Notes under the pieces: model-generated
The model's input: only the letters and a program-made list of their open reading frames with translations
Told to the model about the DNA's origin: nothing
Database searches by the model: none
Translations under genes and position numbers: made by a program
Shown here: piece by piece, positions 1 to 8,809 of the stretch
Layout: the number at the start of each line of letters is the position of its first letter
Numbering within the stretch: the first letter of the stretch is position 1
From: Schaedlerella glycyrrhizinilytica_A
Lineage (GTDB): Bacteria; Bacillota; Clostridia; Lachnospirales; Lachnospiraceae
Length of the DNA: 64,000 nt
Assembly (NCBI RefSeq): GCF_042852765.1
Contig: NZ_AP031414.1
Strand: one strand, 5' to 3'

Positions 1-2
1 AT

Positions 3-194
3 GGAGAGACTGGGATTATTATTGAAATAAAATATGCCCGGGATGGAAAATTGGATTTTGCATGTGAAAGAGCAATAGAACAGATTTCGGTCAAGAAGTA
101 TGATGAGAGATTTAAGGAGAACGGAATCCGGAAAATATTGAAATATGGAATTGCGTGTTATAAGAAACAATGTAAGGTTCAAGTTGAAAGGTAA
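3..194 (+). CDS. C-terminal fragment of a PD-(D/E)XK nuclease / AAA-ATPase family protein (cut by window start)
   Basis: An open frame runs in from the left edge and stops at TAA 192-194, giving 63 residues with no start in the window. The fragment begins GETGIIIEIKYARDGKLD, with an E-x-K pair on a hydrophobic strand as in PD-(D/E)XK nuclease folds. It continues with a helix-rich stretch and ends KYGIACYKKQCKVQVER. This is how the C-terminal domain (DUF1703-like) of AAA-ATPase proteins common in gut Clostridia usually ends. These proteins are often multicopy and their role is not established. The family call rests on this short tail only. A strong terminator follows directly, so the gene is transcribed independently of the integrase. 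Confidence 0.6.
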   Translation, partial: GETGIIIEIKYARDGKLDFACERAIEQISVKKYDERFKENGIRKILKYGIACYKKQCKVQVER

Positions 195-212
195 AGCTTA
201 TTTTTATGAGAG

Positions 213-264
213 AAATGCCGTTCCTGACGTCGGTGCACACTGACGCCGGGAACGGCATTTTTTT
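213..264 (+). terminator. Intrinsic terminator after the nuclease/ATPase fragment
   Basis: A 12-bp arm at 213-224 (AAATGCCGTTCC) pairs perfectly with 249-260 (GGAACGGCATTT), followed by a T tract. The loop holds a smaller imperfect palindrome, GTCGGTGCACACTGAC. Confidence 0.85.
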
Positions 265-457
265 GCTTACATTATCTTTTGTAAATTTTCCCCCTCTCAT
301 TTTGGAAAATCCGGTAAAATAACAACAGTCCAGCCTCGCTGTGTATAGTGATAAAAATTATTGAAAACCATAAGGATCCTCCTGCGAAATCTTAATTATA
401 ATATATATGTATATGCGGAAAGTTTCATCTTTATCATAAAAAATCAGCCGGATCTCA

Positions 458-488
458 TTGTATGTATTGGGTACAGGGATGTTATACT
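458..488 (+). promoter_or_regulatory. Probable promoter of the integrase gene
   Basis: TATACT at 483-488 is preceded by TG one base upstream (extended -10). TTGTAT at 458-463 could be the -35, but the 19-bp spacing is long. The rest of the 320-nt gap (265-457) holds only AT-rich sequence with no gene or clear structure that I can see. Confidence 0.45.
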
Positions 489-514
489 GGAATGCAAAAA
501 CAGGAGTGTGAAAA

Positions 515-1459
515 ATGAAAAGGGAAGAGTTAAAATTTGAAGATTGGGGAGCAATCTGGCTGAATTACAAGAAAGAGTTTGTAAAGGAATCCACATATGC
601 GAATTATCTGACGGCGATGGCGAACCACATTATTCCGGCATTTCAGGGAATGAAAATCGAAGAAATCTCAAATCGGGTCATTCAAAAAACAATACTGATG
701 TGGTCGAAATCCGGTCGAAGAAACCAGTGCGGAGGACTGGCAGTAAAGACGATCAAGGATATGGTTGTGATTTTAAAAATGTGCCTGAAAGATTATGAAG
801 AGTTTTACGAATTGGACAGCAAAAGCAGAACGGTGAAATATCCGGTACAAAACAGAAGTAATGAGATTGAAGTGTGGTCAAGAGAACAGCAGGATTTTGT
901 GATGCGGCTGATCCGGGAAAATCTTGGGAATGAAACACTGGGATATGCGATTTCGTTATGTACGGGAATACGGATCGGAGAACTGTGCGCGCTTCAATGG
1001 AATGATATTGATCTGCAGAACCGGATGATTCGGATCAACAAGACGTTGCAGCGTATTTATCTGAAAACAGATGCGGGAAGAGGGATTTCCAAGGTGATCA
1101 TCACGTCTCCAAAATCAGAAAAGTCAATACGGGAAGTGCCGATCTCAAATATTCTGTTTGGATTGTTTTCCGAGATCGGAGAAAAAAGAGGGGATTGTTA
1201 TGTGTTGACGGGAAAAGATACCTATATCGAACCGAGGTTGTATCGAAAGCATTACCGGGATTTTATGGAACGTTATCAGGTGAAACCAATCAAATTTCAT
1301 GCGCTGCGGCATACGTTTGCAACAAGGTGTATTGAGAATGGAGCAGATTATAAAATAGTGAGTGAACTTTTAGGGCATGCTTCGGTAAATCTGACATTGA
1401 ATTTATATGTACATCCAAATCTGGAAGACAAGCGGCGATGTGTTGATTTGATTTGTTGA
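515..1459 (+). CDS. Tyrosine recombinase (phage-type integrase), orphan
   Basis: This 314-aa protein belongs to the tyrosine site-specific recombinases, which cut and rejoin DNA through a 3'-phosphotyrosine. An N-terminal SAM-like DNA-binding domain covers about residues 8-110 and the catalytic domain about 125-310. The catalytic set is visible: R153 in GIRIGEL, K200 in TSPK, H262-x-x-R265 in HALRHTF, H288 in LLGHAS and nucleophile Y298 in LYVHP. AGGAG lies 9 nt before ATG 515. No excisionase, relaxase, phage genes or clear attachment repeats lie beside it, so it is either a remnant of an excised element or a chromosomal recombinase with a local job such as an invertible switch. It sits just upstream of three surface-protein genes. 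No recognisable inverted-repeat pair around their promoter was found. Confidence 0.88.
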   Translation: MKREELKFEDWGAIWLNYKKEFVKESTYANYLTAMANHIIPAFQGMKIEEISNRVIQKTILMWSKSGRRNQCGGLAVKTIKDMVVILKMCLKDYEEFYELDSKSRTVKYPVQNRSNEIEVWSREQQDFVMRLIRENLGNETLGYAISLCTGIRIGELCALQWNDIDLQNRMIRINKTLQRIYLKTDAGRGISKVIITSPKSEKSIREVPISNILFGLFSEIGEKRGDCYVLTGKDTYIEPRLYRKHYRDFMERYQVKPIKFHALRHTFATRCIENGADYKIVSELLGHASVNLTLNLYVHPNLEDKRRCVDLIC

Positions 1460-1484
1460 AGCAGAAAACATTTTATGTTATGAT
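1456..1484 (+). promoter_or_regulatory. Promoter of the CHAP surface-protein gene
   Basis: TTGAAG (1456-1461), a 17-bp spacer and TATGAT (1479-1484) overlap the integrase stop codon, about 100 nt before the ATG at 1587. It could drive the three WYY-repeat genes together. Confidence 0.55.
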
Positions 1485-1586
1485 AGATATGTTTGACAAG
1501 TGGTGTCAGTATGCAATGGATTGTTTTCCCATTTATACGCTGACGCTGCAGAAAGTGGAAAGATAAAAGTACACGAGGAGGAACGA

Positions 1587-2969
1587 ATGCAGAAAATGTG
1601 GGAATATAAACGAATCGGAAAAAGCATGGTATGCCTGTTGGCAGCAGGTGCGTTGACATTTTTCAATATGAATATTGTTATGGCGGCGAATCCGCAGGCT
1701 GTGGTGGAAAAGACAGAAGATGAAAAAGCGCCGAAAGGAATTTTGGGAAATGGAACAAATGGGATTTCCATTGATATTCATGGAGCGGTTTATAAGAACT
1801 ACGCCAAGAAGTCTTATGGAAGCTATGCGTATGGACCGGAGGGATGCGCCTGGTTTGCATCAGCCCGGGCTAGTGAGCTGACGGGGAACGATACACCGAT
1901 CTTTGACGGGATGAATTGGTATCATACATGGTATGACAATTATGGGTATACGCGTGGTCAGAAACCGCATGCGAAAGCATTGGCATGTTATACGGGGCAT
2001 GTAGCTGTTGTGGAACAGGTCGACGGAGACGAGATCACCATAAGCGAGGGCGGATGGGGACCGGCAGGGAAAGAGCATGGATATACGATCATCCAGACAA
2101 TGACACAGAAAGAATTGGAGTCGGATCGTGGAGGTACCGGAGCATTTATCGGATATGTTTATTTAGACGGAGCACAGCTTGGTGGAGAGGACAATCCGTC
2201 AAATCCGGGAGACGGAAATTCCGAAAACAGTGATCAAAATAATAATCAAAATAATAATTCGGGCAATCACTCCGGAAATGAAAATGCCGGAGAAGGCGGC
2301 AATATTGCAGATGGATGGCATAACGACGGTGTGGCATGGCAATATTTTCAGAATGGACGTGCTCTGACTTCGCAGTGGGTATCAGACAGTGGAAAATGGT
2401 ATTATGTGGGAGCGGATACATATATGGAGAGTCTGACTTGGCTGCAGTTGGGCGGAAAGTGGTATTATCTTACAACGGACGGAAGCATGGCGACCGGCTG
2501 GGTACAGCTTGGAAGTGAGTGGTATTATCTGAATGCGGACGGAAGTATGGCGATTGGCTGGATGCAGCTTGGAAATGACTGGTATTACCTGAATGCGAAC
2601 GGTGCGATGGCAGCGGATACATGGGTGGATGGTTTTTATCTGGAAAGTGACGGAAAATGGCAGGTTCCCGGTACATGGTATCTGAATGAAAACGGCTGGT
2701 GGTATTCTTATCCTGCGGGCGGTTATCCGGCAGCATGCTGGGAAATGATCGGAAATGACTGGTATCATTTTGATGCGCAGGGATATATGGAAACCGGCTG
2801 GATCTGGGATGGTGCAGCTTGGTACTATCTGCAGGAAAATGGGGCGATGCTGAAAAATTGCTGGATCTCCAATTATTATGTCGGCGACAACGGAGCAATG
2901 TATACGGACAGATGGACTCCGGATGGATACTATGTCGGCGGAGACGGACTCTGGATTCCGGAAAAATAA
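1587..2969 (+). CDS. Secreted CHAP-domain amidase/endopeptidase with WYY cell-wall-binding repeats
   Basis: The 460-aa product has a signal peptide (about residues 1-34, ending IVMAAN) and a CHAP-like cysteine hydrolase domain at about 60-195. C87 in GPEGCAWFA and H138 in YTGHVAVVEQV are the likely catalytic pair. An Asn-rich linker follows (about 210-240), then about ten 20-residue aromatic repeats of the type WYYLNADGSMATGW to the C terminus. CHAP domains cleave peptidoglycan amide bonds. The repeats resemble the choline/glucan-binding repeats that hold proteins non-covalently on cell-wall polymers. ATG 1587 is chosen because GAGGAG lies just upstream and the signal peptide starts there; the frame is open further upstream from 1500. 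It is followed 39 nt later by a second protein of the same plan. The exact ligand of the repeats is unknown. Confidence 0.82.
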   Translation: MQKMWEYKRIGKSMVCLLAAGALTFFNMNIVMAANPQAVVEKTEDEKAPKGILGNGTNGISIDIHGAVYKNYAKKSYGSYAYGPEGCAWFASARASELTGNDTPIFDGMNWYHTWYDNYGYTRGQKPHAKALACYTGHVAVVEQVDGDEITISEGGWGPAGKEHGYTIIQTMTQKELESDRGGTGAFIGYVYLDGAQLGGEDNPSNPGDGNSENSDQNNNQNNNSGNHSGNENAGEGGNIADGWHNDGVAWQYFQNGRALTSQWVSDSGKWYYVGADTYMESLTWLQLGGKWYYLTTDGSMATGWVQLGSEWYYLNADGSMAIGWMQLGNDWYYLNANGAMAADTWVDGFYLESDGKWQVPGTWYLNENGWWYSYPAGGYPAACWEMIGNDWYHFDAQGYMETGWIWDGAAWYYLQENGAMLKNCWISNYYVGDNGAMYTDRWTPDGYYVGGDGLWIPEK

Positions 2970-3008
2970 AAGTATAAAAAATAAGAAACATGGAGTGCAG
3001 GAAAGAAT

Positions 3009-4553
3009 ATGAGAGGAAAAAGTTTAAAGTTTGCAGGCGGTGCGGTGATCGGTATGGCAGCAGCTTGCCTGTTTTCCGGTATGGATGCAGCAGTGGCACA
3101 GGCGGCTTACGGAGTTACATATAATGAGGGCGGAAATCATCTGGAAGATCTGTGGGGAACCGGATATAATGAAGTGCTTGGATGGCTGGGACAGCATACC
3201 AATGACAATTATTATCTTGGAACGATCCACAGTGTTGCGGCACCGAACGACGGGGATAACCGAAATCCGGCAGGGGATTGTCAGGGAGCGAACGGACAGA
3301 CAGATATACCGGGAAGCGCTGTGATGAACTGTACAGGATTCGTCTGGCATGTGATGTACAAAGCGAGTGGGATGGATCATGATACTGCGTATGCAACAAT
3401 CCCGTCGCTTGGCGGTATGGGGGCCGGAGCATGGGGCAGTTATCTTCAGAATAATCAGGTTGAATATCGGACATATTACGGAGATAACAATACGGCGGCG
3501 GAGTTCGATCAGTTTGTGATGGATATTGTAAATGACGGGTATATTGAGCCGGGTGATGTGATCTGGTTATGGGACAACAGTGCAGGTATGACCGGCACCG
3601 GAATCGCAGCGGGAAGCAGCCCGAATCATCATATCGGAATTTATATCGGCACATATTTTGACGGACAGCCGCATGCTTATCCGTGGGTGGACGAAGCGTC
3701 TCCCAACCGTTGGTGGCATTCCTTTGGATCCAATGCATATACGGGAGAATCGTGGATGTGTAATCTGACAAGTAAAGTGTCACCGGGAGCATTTTGTGAT
3801 GCGATCACAGTGATCAAGCTTGGAAAAGGCGGTCAGTGGCTCCAGGACGCTTCCGGCTGGTGGTGGATGAGAAGCGACGGCTCATATCCGGCAGGAACAT
3901 GGGAGATGATCAAAGGAAAATGGTATTTATTTGATGAACGCGGTTATATGCGGACCGGATGGGTAAATCAAAATGGAACATGGTATTATCTGCAGCCAAA
4001 CGGAGCGATGCAGACCGGCTGGGGATGGATCAACGGACAGTGGTACTATTTTTCGCAGAGCGGAGCGATGCAGATAGGTTGGGTTTTGGATAATCATAGT
4101 TGGTATTTTATGCAGAATGACGGATCTATGTATAAAGGCTGGCTCGATCAAGACGGAACCTGGTATTATATGAACGGCAGCGGTGTTATGCAGACCGGCT
4201 GGCTGTACCAGAATCACGCGTGGTATTATCTGCTTGGAAATGGTGCAATGTATACCGGATGGCTTTGGGATCGTGATCAATGGTATTTCATGTATTCGGA
4301 CGGCTCTATGGCGACCGGAATGATCACGGTAGGCAATGCAGATTATTATCAGGCTCCGTCCGGAGAAACTTTGTACGGCTGGATTTGGAAAGGCGATGCC
4401 TGGTGTTATGCAGACGCTGACGGAGTGATCCCAAAAAATATGTGGAAATGGATCGACGGAGAATGTTATTATTTTGATTCCACAGGGAATATGGCTGTTG
4501 ATACATGGATTGACGGATGTTATGTAAATTCCAGCGGTGCCTGGGTATATTAA
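3009..4553 (+). CDS. Secreted NlpC/P60-like cysteine hydrolase with WYY cell-wall-binding repeats
   Basis: This 514-aa exported protein has a signal peptide ending about AVAQA (residue 32). Its N-terminal enzyme-like domain (about 35-275) contains C108 in MNCTGFVWHV and His207/208 in PNHHIGIYIG. That is the Cys...His order of NlpC/P60 peptidases, although the overall match is loose and the domain may be a divergent relative. About eleven WYY repeats (for example TWYYLQPNGAMQTGW) fill residues 280-514. It lies 39 nt after the CHAP gene with no terminator between, so they are probably co-transcribed. A plausible role is peptidoglycan trimming or a bacteriocin-like lytic activity at the cell surface. 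AGGAAAG lies 4 nt before the ATG. Confidence 0.72.
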   Translation: MRGKSLKFAGGAVIGMAAACLFSGMDAAVAQAAYGVTYNEGGNHLEDLWGTGYNEVLGWLGQHTNDNYYLGTIHSVAAPNDGDNRNPAGDCQGANGQTDIPGSAVMNCTGFVWHVMYKASGMDHDTAYATIPSLGGMGAGAWGSYLQNNQVEYRTYYGDNNTAAEFDQFVMDIVNDGYIEPGDVIWLWDNSAGMTGTGIAAGSSPNHHIGIYIGTYFDGQPHAYPWVDEASPNRWWHSFGSNAYTGESWMCNLTSKVSPGAFCDAITVIKLGKGGQWLQDASGWWWMRSDGSYPAGTWEMIKGKWYLFDERGYMRTGWVNQNGTWYYLQPNGAMQTGWGWINGQWYYFSQSGAMQIGWVLDNHSWYFMQNDGSMYKGWLDQDGTWYYMNGSGVMQTGWLYQNHAWYYLLGNGAMYTGWLWDRDQWYFMYSDGSMATGMITVGNADYYQAPSGETLYGWIWKGDAWCYADADGVIPKNMWKWIDGECYYFDSTGNMAVDTWIDGCYVNSSGAWVY

Positions 4554-4559
4554 AGATCA

Positions 4560-4592
4560 AAAAGGTAGGGCGGGAGTGCCTTGCCTTTTCTC
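4560..4592 (+). terminator. Hairpin terminator after the NlpC/P60-like gene
   Basis: AAAAGGTAGGGC (4560-4571) pairs with GCCTTGCCTTTT (4578-4589), including G-T wobble pairs, and is followed by TCTCTTTT. It may only partly separate the third surface-protein gene from the first two. Confidence 0.55.
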
Positions 4593-4650
4593 TTTTCAAG
4601 AAAAGTGGGAAAAGAAACGGATACGATTTTAAAGAAAGGTGGCAGATGCG

Positions 4651-6750
4651 TTGGCAATAAAAAATCAAAAGAGACGGCGGAAATATAAATTTTTCCAATG
4701 GTTTTTTCTAATAGGATCATTTTGCTTTTTCGTTTGGAATAGCGCCGCACAAACGGTACAGGCGGCAGGGGGCAATGCTAAAATTCATTTTTTGACATTG
4801 CCGGAGAATACGACAGCGATACTTCTCGAATGCAACGGAAGATTTGGAATGGTGGATTCCGGCGAGGACAGTGATTATCCGGACGGAAGTGATCCAAATT
4901 ATCCGCAGAACCCGGGGATTTCAATGATAGAGGGATGGGAGGACGATGTGATTTCGTATTTATACTCAGTTGGGGTAAATACAGAAAATTTTGAGTTTTA
5001 TATCGGAACACATGCACACAGCGATCATATCGGGACAGCAGATGAAGTGATCCGCGAATTCCAACCGGAAAGGGTTTATCTTCAGGAATATAGCGATCAA
5101 TATATTTCGAGTCCGATCCAATATATGGATAATCAATATATTTATGACAGAGCAGTGGCAGCTGCCAGGGAAGTCGGCGCGGAATTGATTCAGGATTTTT
5201 CCACAGAAGATCTTTCCGGCATTCATTCCCCTGTGTTTACACTGGGAAATGATATGACGGTGGAAATCATGAATTATGGTTTCAGTCATATGATGATCTC
5301 CAATGCGAATGATATGAGTCTGGGAGTAAAAGTCAGCGCGAATGGAAAGACGGCATTTCTTGCCGGAGATATTAACAATACACTAGGTGCTGAAAATACA
5401 CTGGCAGGGCAGTTAGGTCATGTGGATTTATTGTGTATGGGGCATCATGGATATTATGGTTCCAATACACCAGGATATATGGACGCACTGAGTCCGGATC
5501 TTCTGATACTTCCCGGTAACGTTCAGGCGGTTTCTACTGTCGGGACAAGAAGTACTTATACAATTTTGAAAGAATTAAGCCAAAATGGTGTTCCGATGTA
5601 TGCGACGGCACTTTATGAGCCTTATATGGATGCAATCGTCATTTCTATGGATGAAGCGCTTTCGGATAATGTTCCAGCAGAGATAAATGTTCCGGCATGG
5701 TTTCAGGAAAAGCGGGAAATTATCAATTACCGGAAAGGATTTCCGGAAAAAATGACGGGATGGTCGGAGAGGTATGATAAAAAGAAAGCCCATTTTTCCG
5801 ATTCTTCCTGTGCAGTTCGATCGGAATGGATCACGGTAAATGATAAGAAATATTATGCGGATGAGAACGGTTGGATCCAAATGGAGGGATGGTTTTTACA
5901 AGACGGACATTGGTATTATGCCGACCGGAAGAGCGGAGAGATTTTAACCGGCTGGATCTATGTGGATGACAGTTGGTTTTATATGGAAAAAGACGGCGCG
6001 ATGCTTCCTGGCGGATGGCATCAGATCGATGGAAACTATTATTATATGTATTTTCACGGAGCGCTTGCCACCGATACATGGATCGGAGATTTTTATGTGG
6101 ATGAATCGGGCGTTTGGAGACCGGAATATGCACCGAAACATTGGGTAAATGATAACGGAAGCTGGTGGTATCGTCACGATGACGGAAGCTACCCGGTTTC
6201 GGAATGGGAGCTGATCGACGGAAGTTGGTATTATTTTGATGCGGCGGGCTGGATGCAGACCGGATGGCTGAATCAAAATAACAGTTGGTATTACTTAAGC
6301 GAAAGCGGAGCAATGCTCTCGAATGGCTGGTATTGGATCGATGGAAGCTGTTACTATATGTATGGATCCGGTCAGATGGCGGCTAATACATGGATTGAGA
6401 AATCCTATGTAAATGCATCGGGAATATGGATCCCCAATTACAGTATCGGACAGTGGATGCAGTCAGGAAGTTTATGGTGGTATCTGTACGATGCCGGTGG
6501 ATTTCCAAAAGCACAGTGGGAAATTATAGGCGGAGACTGGTATTATTTTGATGAATCCGGCTGGATGCAGACCGGATGGAAATTTATCGGGGATGCATGG
6601 TACTATTTGAATGAAAGCGGAGCAATGCTTTCAAAGGGCTGGCATTGGATTGACGGAAGTTGCTATTATATGGATGCATCCGGAAAGATGATGACGGATA
6701 CATGGATTGACGGAAGTTATGTGAACAGTTCAGGTGTTTGGATTCCTTAA
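4651..6750 (+). CDS. Secreted metallo-beta-lactamase-fold hydrolase with WYY cell-wall-binding repeats
   Basis: The 699-aa protein starts with a basic and hydrophobic leader ending near TVQAA. A metallo-beta-lactamase fold domain follows at about 42-350. H121-A-H123-S-D125-H126 gives the HxHxDH metal site, D240 sits in FLAGD and H265/H266 in CMGHHGYYGSN. The domain is of the ComEC/exported-hydrolase type rather than an antibiotic lactamase. From about residue 385 to the end run three blocks of WYY repeats. The plan (MBL enzyme plus choline-binding-type repeats) recalls pneumococcal phosphorylcholine esterase Pce, but the substrate here is unknown. UUG 4651 is preferred because AGGTGG lies 8 nt upstream and gives a normal signal peptide; a GUG at 4639 is in frame but overlaps that ribosome site. 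Confidence 0.78.
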   Translation: MAIKNQKRRRKYKFFQWFFLIGSFCFFVWNSAAQTVQAAGGNAKIHFLTLPENTTAILLECNGRFGMVDSGEDSDYPDGSDPNYPQNPGISMIEGWEDDVISYLYSVGVNTENFEFYIGTHAHSDHIGTADEVIREFQPERVYLQEYSDQYISSPIQYMDNQYIYDRAVAAAREVGAELIQDFSTEDLSGIHSPVFTLGNDMTVEIMNYGFSHMMISNANDMSLGVKVSANGKTAFLAGDINNTLGAENTLAGQLGHVDLLCMGHHGYYGSNTPGYMDALSPDLLILPGNVQAVSTVGTRSTYTILKELSQNGVPMYATALYEPYMDAIVISMDEALSDNVPAEINVPAWFQEKREIINYRKGFPEKMTGWSERYDKKKAHFSDSSCAVRSEWITVNDKKYYADENGWIQMEGWFLQDGHWYYADRKSGEILTGWIYVDDSWFYMEKDGAMLPGGWHQIDGNYYYMYFHGALATDTWIGDFYVDESGVWRPEYAPKHWVNDNGSWWYRHDDGSYPVSEWELIDGSWYYFDAAGWMQTGWLNQNNSWYYLSESGAMLSNGWYWIDGSCYYMYGSGQMAANTWIEKSYVNASGIWIPNYSIGQWMQSGSLWWYLYDAGGFPKAQWEIIGGDWYYFDESGWMQTGWKFIGDAWYYLNESGAMLSKGWHWIDGSCYYMDASGKMMTDTWIDGSYVNSSGVWIP

Positions 6751-6790
6751 CAAAATTGTAGGAAAATTGTAATAAAATTCCGGTGAAGAA

Positions 6791-6819
6791 TTGAATTTCA
6801 AAATTTGGTGTGATACGAT
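6791..6819 (+). promoter_or_regulatory. Promoter of the DUF3048 lipoprotein gene
   Basis: TTGAAT (6791-6796), 17-bp spacer, TACGAT (6814-6819), 35 nt before the start codon. No clear terminator separates it from the MBL gene. Confidence 0.6.
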
Positions 6820-6854
6820 AAATGTAGTATTGGAGTACAAGGAGGAGGCAGAAT

Positions 6855-7955
6855 ATGAAGAAGTTAAAAGTACTGGTGCTGCTGGGGGTCGTAGCATTGA
6901 GTCTCGCAGCATGTAAAAAAGAAGAGCCTGCAAACGAGCCGGAGACGAAGCAAGAAGCAGTGAAAGAGACGAAAGAGGAGCCGAAACAGGACGAGCCGGT
7001 TTCGGAGGAAGAGATTCCGGCGAATCAGAACCTTTTGACAGGAATCCCGGATTTGTCAGATGCGGCGATCGGAAAACGACCGGTAGCCGTTATGGTGAAT
7101 AATGTAATGCCGGCAATGCCGCAGTATGGTGTGGAGGAAGCGGATCTGATCTTTGAAATCCCGGTGGAGGGAGATGTAACACGATTTATGGCGTTGTATG
7201 CCGACTATACTGCTGTGCCGAAAGTGTGTGCGGTTCGGAGTTGTCGTTATTATTTCCCGGTATTTTCCGAGGGATTCGATGCATTTTATGTAAACTGGGG
7301 AATTGATGACAGTATCGGAGATTATTTGAAAACGCTGGATCTGGATCAATTCGATGGAATGTCTGACGGAAACGGAATGTTCGGAAGAGATCAGGCTCGC
7401 TTGGATGCGGGATATGACCTGGAGCATACAGCATACTTTGACGGCACGATGTTTGCAGATGTCGTACAGAAAAACGGAATCCGAACCGATCTCGAAGAAG
7501 ATAAACGAGATACTGCATTCAAATTCCATGGTTTGGATGAACAGGTAAAACCGGATGGCGAAGCATGTGATCAGGTAGATATTAATTTTGGCGCACAGAC
7601 CGCAACGCTTACATATGATCCGGAAAGAAATGTATATCTGAAGCAGATCAATGGAAATGCGCAGGTCGATGGCAATACACAGAATCAGCTTGCATTTACA
7701 AATGTATTTGTTTTGGAAACAGAAATTTCCGTAAGGGATGAAATCGGGCATAAAAGAATTGAAGTGATGGGCGGAAAAAATTCCACAGGTTATTATATTT
7801 CAAATGGCGCCGTACAGAAAATCAGTTGGGAAAAAGACGGAGGAAGAGAATCTTCCCGTTTGAAATTCTACGATGAGAACGGAGAGGAATTAACAATCAA
7901 CTGTGGTAAAAGTTATATTGCAGTGAATTATGCGGATAAGACTACATTTCAGTAG
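6855..7955 (+). CDS. DUF3048 (YerB-like) lipoprotein
   Basis: This 366-aa protein has a lipoprotein signal: MKKLKVLVLLGV followed by the lipobox LAAC with lipid-attached C20. A charged Glu/Lys-rich linker (21-60) then leads into a DUF3048 region, with NQNLLTGIPDLSD, RPVAVMVNN, the CRSCRYYFP segment and a C-terminal part ending SYIAVNYADKTTF. B. subtilis YerB belongs to this family. Its biochemical role is unclear; it is expected on the outer face of the membrane. AGGAGG lies 7 nt before ATG 6855. It has its own promoter and a strong terminator behind it, so it appears to be a single-gene unit. Confidence 0.88.
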   Translation: MKKLKVLVLLGVVALSLAACKKEEPANEPETKQEAVKETKEEPKQDEPVSEEEIPANQNLLTGIPDLSDAAIGKRPVAVMVNNVMPAMPQYGVEEADLIFEIPVEGDVTRFMALYADYTAVPKVCAVRSCRYYFPVFSEGFDAFYVNWGIDDSIGDYLKTLDLDQFDGMSDGNGMFGRDQARLDAGYDLEHTAYFDGTMFADVVQKNGIRTDLEEDKRDTAFKFHGLDEQVKPDGEACDQVDINFGAQTATLTYDPERNVYLKQINGNAQVDGNTQNQLAFTNVFVLETEISVRDEIGHKRIEVMGGKNSTGYYISNGAVQKISWEKDGGRESSRLKFYDENGEELTINCGKSYIAVNYADKTTFQ

Positions 7956-8009
7956 AATGTAGTGAGAAGTAAAAAAACAAAGAAAGCCATTTTGCAGAAG
8001 TGGGACAGA

Positions 8010-8054
8010 AAACAGGGCAGCAGACCGATAGTCGGTCGGCTGCCCTGTTTTTGG
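8010..8054 (+). terminator. Strong intrinsic terminator after the DUF3048 gene
   Basis: AAACAGGGCAGC (8010-8021) pairs perfectly with GCTGCCCTGTTT (8039-8050). An inner stem GACCGA/TCGGTC extends the hairpin, and T residues follow. Confidence 0.9.
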
Positions 8055-8141
8055 GTGTGGGAGGTGCTTTTAGTGGAACACTTTCTCAATATTTTCCATA
8101 ATATAAGTAGTGTAAACAATACCGAAAGGAGTTTTTATCGA

Positions 8142-8540
8142 ATGGCAAATTGTCAGAATCCTATGCGATATGGACGCCAGACTCCGATGTATACACAGAG
8201 GAGTACCTGTAATACGTGTGGTTCCGTACGTCAGAATCCGCGTCCGGTTCAGCAGGAATGCCCAAGACCGCAAGAATCTCAGGTGACACGTCCTTTCTCT
8301 GATTGCAGAGAACGTATCGATCGTGTGGAACATCTTCCCGAAAATTGTAAGGTACATGTTCATAAAGAACATCACTGCCACTGCTCCAAAGATCCATTAT
8401 GGGAAATGCCTCTTGCTATGGCATATGTTCCTTGGCAGAGATGGCAGGAAATCTACGATGTATGCGACGGATTTCAACGAGGAACTATTTTCCGTGAACT
8501 GGATAAACCGTTCCATGGGAAAGGAGGATGCAATCGATGA
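8142..8540 (+). CDS. cotJA: Spore coat-associated protein CotJA
   Basis: The 132-aa product has a Cys/Pro/Gln-rich N terminus and the conserved C-terminal CotJA block, with PLWEMPLAMAYVPWQRWQEI and the ending FRELDKPFHGKGG. In B. subtilis the cotJ operon is made in the mother cell under SigmaE and its products join the inner coat. ATG 8142 is preceded by AAAGGAG at 10 nt; the frame is open upstream to 7962, but that stretch includes the terminator and is not coding. The stop overlaps the cotJB start in an ATGA arrangement, showing translational coupling. A SigmaE promoter is expected in 8055-8125, but I could not identify one with confidence. Confidence 0.9.
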   Translation: MANCQNPMRYGRQTPMYTQRSTCNTCGSVRQNPRPVQQECPRPQESQVTRPFSDCRERIDRVEHLPENCKVHVHKEHHCHCSKDPLWEMPLAMAYVPWQRWQEIYDVCDGFQRGTIFRELDKPFHGKGGCNR

Positions 8541-8806
8541 GTGAATGCCCTTGCAGAAAAGAATTGTTAAATCAGATTAACGAAGCCAGTTTTGCCGTTG
8601 ATGATGTAAAACTATATCTCAACACTCATCCCTGGGATGATGAAGCATTGGTTTATTTTCAGGAATACAGCCGTATTCGTAACGAAGCTTTAAAAGAATA
8701 TGCAAAGCATTATGGACCATTGACAATCGATACCGCCTCCCTGTCCTGTGAAGAACAATGGGATTGGATTGACGCACCATGGCCGTGGCAGGAAGGAGGA
8801 TGTTGA
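8537..8806 (+). CDS. cotJB: Spore coat protein CotJB
   Basis: This 89-aa protein matches CotJB: an N-terminal LLNQINEASFAVDDVKLYL helix, the YLNTHPWDDEAL motif and a C terminus rich in Trp and Pro (WDWIDAPWPWQEGGC). It is a small coat component encoded between CotJA and CotJC and is probably needed for their assembly. ATG 8537 overlaps the cotJA stop and lies about 10 nt behind AAGGAGG, which makes it better than the in-frame ATG at 8528 (only about 1 nt from that site). CotJC starts 3 nt after this gene's stop. Confidence 0.9.
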   Translation: MSECPCRKELLNQINEASFAVDDVKLYLNTHPWDDEALVYFQEYSRIRNEALKEYAKHYGPLTIDTASLSCEEQWDWIDAPWPWQEGGC

Positions 8807-8809
8807 TTT

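Noticed and set aside
1460..1586. Invertible promoter next to the integrase
   Set aside because: No inverted-repeat pair flanking the promoter at 1456-1484 could be found.
4651..5700. Antibiotic beta-lactamase
   Set aside because: The HxHxDH domain is of the ComEC/exported-hydrolase type, with wall-binding repeats, and lacks features of class B beta-lactamases.
7962..8141. Upstream extension of cotJA
   Set aside because: The stretch contains the terminator of the DUF3048 gene, and AAAGGAG precedes ATG 8142.
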